A stretch of 9,517 nucleotides of DNA from an uncultured Chlorobiales bacterium (GTDB lineage: Bacteria; Bacteroidota; Chlorobiia; Chlorobiales; Chlorobiaceae), in the NCBI GenBank assembly GCA_903901395.1, contig CAIUQW010000036.1:1-9517 (forward strand), given 5' to 3'. The position numbers and the translations under genes are program-made. Under the pieces are notes generated by a model that made no database searches, was not told the DNA's origin, and was given only the letters and a program-made list of their open reading frames with translations. Below, piece by piece: positions 1 to 5,018 of this stretch. Every line of letters begins with the position of its first letter. The stretch's first letter is position 1.

Positions 1-34
1 CTTTTAAATTTAAATTCTCAATTAAAATATATGT

Positions 35-952
35 ATGGATTTAGAAAATAAAAAAATCTTAATAACAGGAAATGGAACATTTGCCCAAGCTATGATTTCA
101 CACTTGCTCAAAACAAATGTGAAAGAAGTTAGGGTTTTCAGCCGTAATGAGAACAAGCAGTGGGAAACAAGTAAGCGATTTGAAGATAATCGCTTAAATA
201 TGATAATAGGAGATGTGAGAAGTTATGGAGCGGTTTTTTCAGCAATCAAAGGAGTGGAGTTTGTTATCCACAGTGCAGCCTTAAAACATGTCGCCGTTTG
301 CGAAAAGCAACCAATAGAAGCAATTCAAACAAACGTAAATGGTTCTATGAATGTAATGCTTGCGAGCATCGAGAACAATGTCAAGAAGTTGGTTTGTTTA
401 AGCACAGACAAAAGTGCAAATGCAAGCACTTGTTACGGAGCAACCAAGTACTTAATGGAACGTCTAGCAATAGGGATAGAACGCAAAAATACAGAGATAA
501 TACTCACAAGGTACGGAAATGTATTGGGGAGTTCTGGATCGGTTATTCCTCTCTTTAAGAGACTACGAGATGAAAACAAACCTTTAACGCTAACCGACCC
601 GAACATGACCAGATTCGTAATGCATATAGACGAAGCAGTTGAACTTGTTCTTTATGCTCTTAAGAACGGACAACATGGTGATTTATTCACGACAAAGAAC
701 AAGTCTGCAACTGTCCAAATGATCGCTGATTGTATAAGTTCAAATCAAATCATTGTTGGAAGAACTAAAGCCGAAAAGACAGATGAAGCTCTTTTAACAA
801 AAATAGAGCTAAACCATAGTGAAGATTTAGGTAAATATTACAGGGTCAATGAAAACATTACAAGTAATAAAGTTCATAATACCTCTTTAACTAGCGATAA
901 TGCTGAAAAGTTCGAGATCGACGAACTAAGGAGGTTAATTAATGAATGTTAG
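35..952 (+). CDS. UDP-N-acetylglucosamine 4,6-dehydratase-like SDR (FnlA/CapE/PseB relatives)
   Basis: This is an extended short-chain dehydratase/epimerase of 305 residues. Family members convert UDP-GlcNAc to a 4-keto-6-deoxy sugar nucleotide (in FnlA/CapE with C5 inversion, toward L-FucNAc or L-QuiNAc) in the cytoplasm, for surface polysaccharide. Visible are an N-terminal nucleotide-binding strand with a glycine loop (ITGNGTFAQ, 10-18), GDV at 59-61, AALKHVAVCE (81-90), STDK (123-126), the catalytic-type Tyr134-x3-Lys138 (YGATK), RYGNVLGSSGSVIPLF (159-174) and DPNMTRF (188-194), all close to FnlA/CapE. Two departures are seen: the glycine loop is one residue shorter than the usual TGGTGSFG and ends in Ala, and the C-terminal motif normally reading GTRHGEKLYE is GRTKAEKTDE. 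The protein is also shorter than FnlA, which is about 345 residues. The start has no clear ribosome-binding site. AT-rich composition suggests a transferred polysaccharide cluster. The family is fairly sure; the exact product is not. Confidence 0.85.
   Translation: MDLENKKILITGNGTFAQAMISHLLKTNVKEVRVFSRNENKQWETSKRFEDNRLNMIIGDVRSYGAVFSAIKGVEFVIHSAALKHVAVCEKQPIEAIQTNVNGSMNVMLASIENNVKKLVCLSTDKSANASTCYGATKYLMERLAIGIERKNTEIILTRYGNVLGSSGSVIPLFKRLRDENKPLTLTDPNMTRFVMHIDEAVELVLYALKNGQHGDLFTTKNKSATVQMIADCISSNQIIVGRTKAEKTDEALLTKIELNHSEDLGKYYRVNENITSNKVHNTSLTSDNAEKFEIDELRRLINEC
928..934 (+). promoter_or_regulatory. Shine-Dalgarno site for the glycosyltransferase fragment
   Basis: AAGGAGG lies 7 bases before the ATG at 942, inside the end of the SDR gene. 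It is a near-perfect ribosome-binding site and shows that the start of the downstream gene is genuine and intact even though its 3' part is not. Confidence 0.8.
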
Positions 953-1217
953 TATAGTTGTTTTAAGCTGTGACATTTATTCGGTATTTTGGGATTGGTT
1001 CTTTGCTTGTAAAAAAAGATATTGGAAAGATTGTCGATATCCTACTTATCTTGTTACTGAAACAAAAACTTGCAAATATTGTCAAACTATTAATATTAAT
1101 TACACCAGTGTTGCATGGTGCGGTATATCAGTCAAGATAGAGTATTCGACTGATATTTCATTGCTGCATGATGAAATACGACTCGTTGAATTTTCCCTGA
1201 ATCCATCGGAACCATGA
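942..1217 (+). pseudogene. Truncated glycosyltransferase-like gene, 3' part replaced
   Basis: This is a 91-codon reading frame whose first ~60 residues resemble the N-terminus of a family of polysaccharide-locus proteins: a SIVVLSCDxY strand, then a KRYWKDCRYPTYLVTE segment and TSVAWCG at about 56-62. In my recollection of that family, the W-C/S-G stretch continues into a region like RVKKALEQI and about 200 more residues with a DDYF-type acidic motif. Here it continues as ISVKIEYSTD and stops, so the nucleotide-binding remainder is missing. The gene overlaps the SDR by 11 bases and has a strong Shine-Dalgarno, so it was once coupled to it. Its TGA overlaps the ATG of the permease (ATGA). The last ~25 codons probably come from the DNA that belonged upstream of the permease. 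A functional product is unlikely. The family assignment is from memory of sequence shape only. Confidence 0.6.
1125..1156. repeat. 9-bp inverted repeat at the composition junction
   Basis: ATATCAGTC (1125-1133) and GACTGATAT (1148-1156) are perfect inverted copies separated by 14 bases. They fall just where the glycosyltransferase-like frame loses family resemblance and composition begins to change. There is no T-tract, so it is not an ordinary intrinsic terminator. It could be a protein-binding dyad, a remnant end of a mobile element, or chance. Confidence 0.45.
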
Positions 1218-2485
1218 CTTTTCTCGACCATCTTCGATTCGCCTGGGTGCATCTGCGCGAGAGAAAGCGCCAGACCTTTCTGACGGTGCTCGGCGTGGCG
1301 GTCGGCTCGGCGATGATGATCACCACCATCGCGGTGGCGCGGGGTTCGTCGATGAATGTTTTTCTGCGGCTGATCGATGTCGCGCCGCACATCACCATCG
1401 GCGCGGATCGGGTCGTCGCCGAAGTGCCCGACAATCTCGTCGGCATCGTGCAGGGGCGGATCGCCTTTGTCCGCAAGAACGTGACCACCGATCGCAAGGT
1501 GGTGATCAAGAACTACAGCCAGGTTGTGGCGACCGTCAGCCCGATGCGGGAGGTGGTCGATATTTCGCCCTACGTCACCAGCAAACTGCTCGCCCGCAAC
1601 AAGAACCGCTTCACGCCGTGCTTCGCCAAAGGAGTGACGCCGTCGCTCGAAGGGGAGATCGCCGGGCTGAAAAAGAACTTGCTCGATCCCGAGGCGCTGA
1701 ACGAGCTGGCGTGGACGCCGAACGGCATCATTCTCGGCAACCTGCTCGCCGACAAGCTGAAGGCCGGATATCGCAACACAATCATGCTGGTGGACAAGGC
1801 GGGGCACGAATATCCGGTGATGGTGGTAGGGCGCTTCAGGAGCGGCTTCAACGGCAAGGACGACAAGGAGGCCTACGTCAATCTGGCGCTCGCGCAGCGG
1901 ATGGAATCGCTTCCGGCGAACACCGTGACCGGCATCGGCCTGCGGATCGCCAATATCGACGAGGCCGACGCCATCGCGGCGCGTATCGAGAAGCTGACCG
2001 GCTACGACACCAAAAGCTGGAGCGAAAGCAACAAGAATGTGATCGATTTCTACAACCGCAACGGCACGATCACGCTGGTACTGGTGAGCTTCGTCTTCGT
2101 GGTGGCGGGGCTTGGCGTGTCGTCGGTGATGACGACGGTGGTGCTGCAAAAGGTGAAGGACATCGCGATTCTGCGCTCGATGGGCGTGCAGCGCAAAAGC
2201 ATCACGCGCATCTTCATGCTCGAAGGGCTGCTGATCGGCACCTTCGGCGTGGTGGCGGGCAGCCCGGTGGGTCACCTGATCTGCGACCTCATCAGCCGCA
2301 TCCGCTTCGCTCCAAGCAGCGCAGGCGTCATCAGCAGCGACCGCCTGCTCATCGCCGAAACTCCCGACGCGCACCTCATTGTGATCGGCTTCGGCATTCT
2401 GATCGCGGTGATCTCTTCAGTGGGGCCTGCAAGAAGAGCGACGAGTTATTTGCCGGTTCGGGTGCTGCGAGGCGAGGTGGGGTAA
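1214..2485 (+). CDS. FtsX/MacB-type ABC transporter permease
   Basis: This is an inner-membrane permease of the FtsX/MacB/LolC-E/DevC group, which with a cytoplasmic ATPase moves lipoproteins, peptides or other substrates by mechanotransmission rather than through a channel. The 423 residues show the standard four-helix plan: TM1 about 21-43, a large periplasmic region about 45-284, then TM2 about 285-311, TM3 about 335-358 and TM4 about 387-406. The coupling segment after TM2 (KVKDIAILRSMGVQRKSITR, 313-332) is the classic ATPase-contact motif, and the end GPARRATSYLPVRVLRGE (404-421) matches the family terminus. The start is the first ATG after the composition switch. It overlaps the stop of the preceding frame (ATGA) and has no good Shine-Dalgarno, implying coupling to an upstream gene that is no longer intact. 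No ATP-binding subunit is present nearby, so the substrate cannot be named. Confidence 0.9.
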   Translation: MTFLDHLRFAWVHLRERKRQTFLTVLGVAVGSAMMITTIAVARGSSMNVFLRLIDVAPHITIGADRVVAEVPDNLVGIVQGRIAFVRKNVTTDRKVVIKNYSQVVATVSPMREVVDISPYVTSKLLARNKNRFTPCFAKGVTPSLEGEIAGLKKNLLDPEALNELAWTPNGIILGNLLADKLKAGYRNTIMLVDKAGHEYPVMVVGRFRSGFNGKDDKEAYVNLALAQRMESLPANTVTGIGLRIANIDEADAIAARIEKLTGYDTKSWSESNKNVIDFYNRNGTITLVLVSFVFVVAGLGVSSVMTTVVLQKVKDIAILRSMGVQRKSITRIFMLEGLLIGTFGVVAGSPVGHLICDLISRIRFAPSSAGVISSDRLLIAETPDAHLIVIGFGILIAVISSVGPARRATSYLPVRVLRGEVG

Positions 2486-2493
2486 GTTACATT

Positions 2494-2697
2494 GTGGACG
2501 AGATCATCATTTACTGGAGCGCGGAAGAAAGTACGTTTGTCGCTGAAGTGCCGGAACTTCCCGGATGCATGGCGGACGGAAACAGCTCTCAGGAGGCGTT
2601 GAGCAATGCCGAGCGCATGATCGACGAATGGATCGAAACCGCCAAAAGTCTCGGCAGACCAATTCCTCAGCCAAAAGGCCGTCTGGCTTATGCGTAA
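2494..2697 (+). CDS. hicB: HicB-family antitoxin-like protein, no HicA partner
   Basis: This small protein of 67 residues has the HicB partial-RNase-H-like fold signature: a YWSAEESTFVAEVPELPGC strand-loop (7-25), ADG, then QEALSNAERMIDEWIETAKSLGRPIPQPKG (33-62). HicB proteins bind and neutralise the HicA mRNA-cleaving toxin, and some also bind their own promoter. There is no C-terminal DNA-binding domain here. I chose the GTG start at 2494 because the only in-frame alternatives just upstream are ATT or lie inside the permease, and because GAGGTGGGG sits about 12 bases before it; the start is less certain than the family. It follows the permease by 8 bases. No HicA-like frame (about 60-80 residues with the conserved catalytic His) is visible before it or in the 98 bases after it, so it is an orphan antitoxin or a stand-alone regulator. 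Confidence 0.82.
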   Translation: MDEIIIYWSAEESTFVAEVPELPGCMADGNSSQEALSNAERMIDEWIETAKSLGRPIPQPKGRLAYA

Positions 2698-2795
2698 GCA
2701 TGAGCGGGCAGAGATGGTTGATCACAATCGCGCCGCCTTTTAGCCAGTCAGATAAATGCGCTTGCTTATTGCCAGCATATACGCTACCTTGAACC
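2698..2795. other. Spacer between hicB and the PIN toxin gene
   Basis: These 98 bases carry no credible coding frame, no HicA remnant and no strong hairpin. A TTGCTT/TATACG pair is present (2762-2767 and 2778-2783) but only 10 bases apart, too close for a normal promoter. If the toxin gene has its own promoter it should lie here, but I cannot point to it. Confidence 0.4.
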
Positions 2796-3230
2796 ATGCT
2801 GATCACTTTAGATACAAACATAATTTATCAGGCGCTGAAAAGCTCAAGTGGAGCTTCCTTCTATATTCTGCAGCAAGTGCGGGAAAGGAAGATTCAGATT
2901 GCCCTTTCCGTACCGCTTTTTGAAGAATATGAAGACGTATTAAAGAGAGACAAGTCCCTCACTGACCTTGAGATGGTAGTTGAGGATATTGATAAATTTC
3001 TGCGATTTATTGCATATGTCGGTAAACCGTATAAGTCCTATTTTCTTTTTCGGCCAAACCTGAAAGGCGAAAAAGACAACATGGTTGTCGAACTGGCTAT
3101 TGCCAGTCAAAGTGATTATCTGGTGACAAGTAATGTGAAAGATTTTGATAATGCGAAACTCACGTTCGATCAACTGAAAATCGTGACGCCTGCTGAATTT
3201 GTTAAAATATGGAGAAGCAAAGATGTCTAA
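2796..3230 (+). CDS. PIN-domain toxin of a toxin-antitoxin pair
   Basis: This is a 144-residue PIN-domain ribonuclease of the 'putative toxin-antitoxin system toxin component, PIN family' type. Such toxins cut RNA using Mg/Mn held by a cluster of acidic residues. The expected residues are visible: Asp6 in LDTN (5-8), Glu43/44 in LFEEYEDVLK (41-50), Asp94 in KDNMVVELAIAS (93-104) and the terminal block DYLVTSNVKDF (107-117) with Asn113/Asp116. The length is normal for the family. ATG 2796 is the first start after an in-frame stop at 2790-2792; the ribosome-binding site is weak, which is usual when toxin levels are kept low. Its end overlaps the antitoxin gene by 8 bases, giving toxin-before-antitoxin order. 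Its moderately AT-rich composition differs from the permease upstream. The family call is firm; the RNA target is unknown. Confidence 0.88.
   Translation: MLITLDTNIIYQALKSSSGASFYILQQVRERKIQIALSVPLFEEYEDVLKRDKSLTDLEMVVEDIDKFLRFIAYVGKPYKSYFLFRPNLKGEKDNMVVELAIASQSDYLVTSNVKDFDNAKLTFDQLKIVTPAEFVKIWRSKDV
3211..3214 (+). promoter_or_regulatory. Shine-Dalgarno choosing the antitoxin start
   Basis: GGAG lies 8 bases before the ATG at 3223, inside the end of the toxin gene. It favours 3223 over the in-frame codon at 3199, which would be embedded deeper in the toxin and has no such site. Confidence 0.65.
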
Positions 3231-3483
3231 AGCGAATGTTTTAACCATCAGGGTTCCTTCGGAACTGAAAAACAGAATTGCTCAGGTAGCCGAAGAGCAA
3301 GGCGTTTCAATCAATCAGCTTGCGATGTATATTTTCACAAAAGAAATTGGCAATATCGAGGCCGGGCAACATATGTCAAATTTGTTGAAAGGGCACTCAA
3401 AAAAAGAGATTCTTGCGGGTTTTGACGAGGTTATGGCAAAAGTGAAAAAGCGTCCAGTTCCTGATTGGGATAAAATGAATTGA
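3223..3483 (+). CDS. Ribbon-helix-helix antitoxin paired with the PIN toxin
   Basis: This is an 86-residue antitoxin. The N-terminal half is a ribbon-helix-helix DNA-binding domain: strand VLTIRVPSEL (5-14), helix KNRIAQVAEEQG, then VSINQLAMYIFTKEI. The C-terminal tail has the AGFDEVMAKVKKRPVPDWD pattern seen in 'HicB-family/Arc-like' antitoxins that partner PIN toxins, and probably wraps the toxin active site. Members usually repress their own operon as an antitoxin-toxin complex. The start at 3223 gives MSKANVLTIRVP, the normal family N-terminus, and has a Shine-Dalgarno at 3211-3214. The 8-base overlap with the toxin argues for coupled translation. Compositionally it matches the toxin, so the two probably arrived together. 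Confidence 0.85.
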   Translation: MSKANVLTIRVPSELKNRIAQVAEEQGVSINQLAMYIFTKEIGNIEAGQHMSNLLKGHSKKEILAGFDEVMAKVKKRPVPDWDKMN

Positions 3484-3512
3484 TTTCCATAAAATTGATC
3501 CATTGGTTTAAT

Positions 3513-3517
3513 GGAGG
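3513..3517 (+). promoter_or_regulatory. Shine-Dalgarno choosing the DUF2442 start
   Basis: GGAGG sits 5 bases before ATG 3523. The earlier in-frame ATG at 3511 overlaps this site and has no ribosome-binding site of its own, so 3523 is the better start. Confidence 0.7.
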
Positions 3518-3522
3518 ATGAT

Positions 3523-3774
3523 ATGATTGAATGTATCTACATTGAAGACGCAAAGTACCTTGACGGCTTTCGCATTTTTCTCAGATTCAACGACGGTAAA
3601 TCCGGCGGCGTCGATCTTAAAGAGACTGTATACAGACACGCTGTGGCAGCTCCGTTGCGAGAACCGGAGGCTTTCTCCCGCTTCTATCTGGACTCGTGGC
3701 CAACGCTTGCCTGGGATTGCGGTTTCGATGTGGCACCTGAGACGCTGTATGAGAAATGCGATGCTGTGAGTTAG
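3523..3774 (+). CDS. DUF2442 domain protein
   Basis: This protein of 83 residues matches the DUF2442 pattern: a two-strand start (IECIYIEDAKYLDGFRIFLR, 2-21), FNDGKSGGVDLKE, a middle PLREPEAFSRFYLD (48-61) and the typical end LAWDCGFDVAPETLYEKC (66-83 region, near the C-terminus). The biochemical role of the family is not established. Members are often found next to DUF4160 proteins in arrangements resembling toxin-antitoxin pairs, and a role as one half of such a pair is only inferred. No DUF4160 frame is visible next to it here. It starts 39 bases after the RHH antitoxin stop on the same strand and could be co-transcribed with it. Composition is closer to the host than that of its neighbours on either side. 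Confidence 0.8.
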   Translation: MIECIYIEDAKYLDGFRIFLRFNDGKSGGVDLKETVYRHAVAAPLREPEAFSRFYLDSWPTLAWDCGFDVAPETLYEKCDAVS

Positions 3775-3927
3775 ATAGATATGTAATGCGGATTTATTTA
3801 TTTTCTATTTTTTTGTTTAAAAAATAACCATTTTTATGTAATTTCGAGAAATATCAGAAGATAAATTTACACCTGATACTTTAAAATGAAATTATAACTC
3901 AACTTACTAATAAAAGAGGGGTGTGGA
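3775..3927. other. AT-rich intergenic region before the PIN-like gene
   Basis: These 153 bases are strongly AT-rich and marked by homopolymer runs. They hold an all-A/T inverted repeat (TATTTTTT 3806-3813 and AAAAAATA 3819-3826) and a short dyad ATTTC-GA-GAAAT (3841-3852). A TTTACA (3866-3871) and a TATAAC (3893-3898) are present but 21 bases apart, too far for a confident promoter. The promoter of the next gene most likely lies here because the composition changes sharply at about 3775. Confidence 0.5.
3916..3921 (+). promoter_or_regulatory. Shine-Dalgarno supporting a TTG start
   Basis: GAGGGG lies 6 bases before the TTG at 3928. No ATG or GTG in that frame occurs between here and the preceding stop, and starting at TTG places the PIN-like Asp at residue 7, exactly where PIN proteins have it. 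Confidence 0.65.
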
Positions 3928-4965
3928 TTGGATAAGGTAATATTAGATACAAACATGCTTTACGCTATCACAGGTTTATCAAATAACTATAAAGTCAAAA
4001 ATGATATAAAGTTAAATTATGAATTATGGACAACAACTGCTGCGCTGATAGAGGGGACAGTCAAGTACAGAAAAGACTTATCTTCTATTAAGAAGCTGTT
4101 TTACCCAATCATAAATGAAGATATTAAGCTTATTAGTATTGGTTATGTCCCAATGTCAAATACGAGTATTCAAGGTATCTACAATTCAGAATCGTTAGAG
4201 AGCGCATCGGTTTTTATCGATGAAGTAATGAACTTAAAGATTACAACAGAAGCAAAATTTTTAAAATGGATATTCACTATATCTGTGCTTGGTATATTTG
4301 AATTACTTAAAGGTGTTAAAGGCTATAAATTTATAGATTCAGATAAGAACGATTTGCAGATAAAGTATGAGAAAATATTATTTGAGAGTAATGAGCAATA
4401 TTTGTTCGATTACTTTGAACAAAAAATAAAAAATGGTTACTTGACTGGTAACGAACAGCGAATAGTTTTAGATGCTTTTAATGAAATGCTTTTTTTGTAT
4501 TTAAGAATTTTTCTTCTTAATTACTATCAAATAGAAAGCGGTGTTATTTTTCGTGGTGGCGTTGATGATTCAGAAGGTACGTTAAATGGTCTAAAACAGA
4601 CAATTATTTCAGATGATTTTCATAATATAATAAGTGAGTATCTAAATAATCCTTTTGAGTATTTTTCTGAAAAATCGAATCATAGCTTGGCAAATGATTA
4701 TATAATTCATATTGGAACTGGTCTAACTGGTGATCCTAATCTTACAACAAGTGCATTGCGTTTTCTTTGCAAGAAATTGGAAAAATGTTTTAAAGATAAA
4801 TCAAAAATAAAAAAAAATGACGTGTTTGATTTTTTGCAAATATTTGCGTTATCTTTACCTGATTATAAAATATTGACACTTGATAGACCTTTTATACGTA
4901 TTCTAAAAGACGTGGACAGGAGAAGTTGGGATTTAATTCATAGCCTTGGTTATGATAACCCATAG
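3928..4965 (+). CDS. Large AT-rich protein with a possible split PIN nuclease domain
   Basis: I do not recognise this 345-residue protein as a whole. Its ends look like the two halves of a PIN nuclease. The N-terminus has DKVILDTNMLYAI (2-14, Asp7), followed by TTTAALIEGTVKYR (35-48, Glu42). The C-terminus has NDVFDFLQIFALSLP (297-311, Asp298 or Asp301) then YKILTLDRPFIRIL (313-326, Asp319). Those are the four acidic positions of the PIN active site in order. About 250 residues separate acids two and three, where ordinary PIN domains have about 40-60. The insert is mostly helical-looking, rich in Lys, Asn, Ile and Phe, with no transmembrane segment I would defend except a hydrophobic stretch KWIFTISVLGIFELL (113-127). 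Codon use is far more AT-rich than any neighbour, with a TTG start and TAG stop, indicating recent transfer. No antitoxin-like partner is adjacent. A nuclease role in defence or addiction is an inference. Confidence 0.75.
   Translation: MDKVILDTNMLYAITGLSNNYKVKNDIKLNYELWTTTAALIEGTVKYRKDLSSIKKLFYPIINEDIKLISIGYVPMSNTSIQGIYNSESLESASVFIDEVMNLKITTEAKFLKWIFTISVLGIFELLKGVKGYKFIDSDKNDLQIKYEKILFESNEQYLFDYFEQKIKNGYLTGNEQRIVLDAFNEMLFLYLRIFLLNYYQIESGVIFRGGVDDSEGTLNGLKQTIISDDFHNIISEYLNNPFEYFSEKSNHSLANDYIIHIGTGLTGDPNLTTSALRFLCKKLEKCFKDKSKIKKNDVFDFLQIFALSLPDYKILTLDRPFIRILKDVDRRSWDLIHSLGYDNP
4948..4960. repeat. Short palindrome at the end of the PIN-like gene
   Basis: GGTTATGATAACC is a perfect 6+6 palindrome around one central base. 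It lies within the last codons of the PIN-like gene, just before the return to GC-rich DNA. It may be chance, a protein-binding dyad, or part of an island edge. I see no second copy at the left edge of the AT-rich block. Confidence 0.3.
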
Positions 4966-5018
4966 TCGCTTGTGCGCTTTGAACGATATTTTCTTTACAA
5001 TCACAATTTATCATTTCC

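Noticed and set aside
1100..2374. Long open frame antisense to the permease (424 codons)
   Set aside because: It is a GC-rich shadow with His/Arg/Ala/Asp-biased, low-complexity translation and no family motif. The sense strand is a clear FtsX-type permease.
1618..2493. Long open frame running through the permease into hicB
   Set aside because: Only the last 67 codons look like a protein (HicB). The upstream part is an out-of-frame reading of the permease gene, rich in Arg, Gln and His.
3806..3826. Intrinsic terminator after the DUF2442 gene
   Set aside because: The inverted repeat is A/T only and cannot form a stable stem, and no GC stem precedes the T-run.
3866..3898. Promoter for the PIN-like gene (TTTACA / TATAAC)
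   Set aside because: The hexamers are 21 bases apart, outside the usual 16-18, and AT-rich DNA gives such matches by chance.
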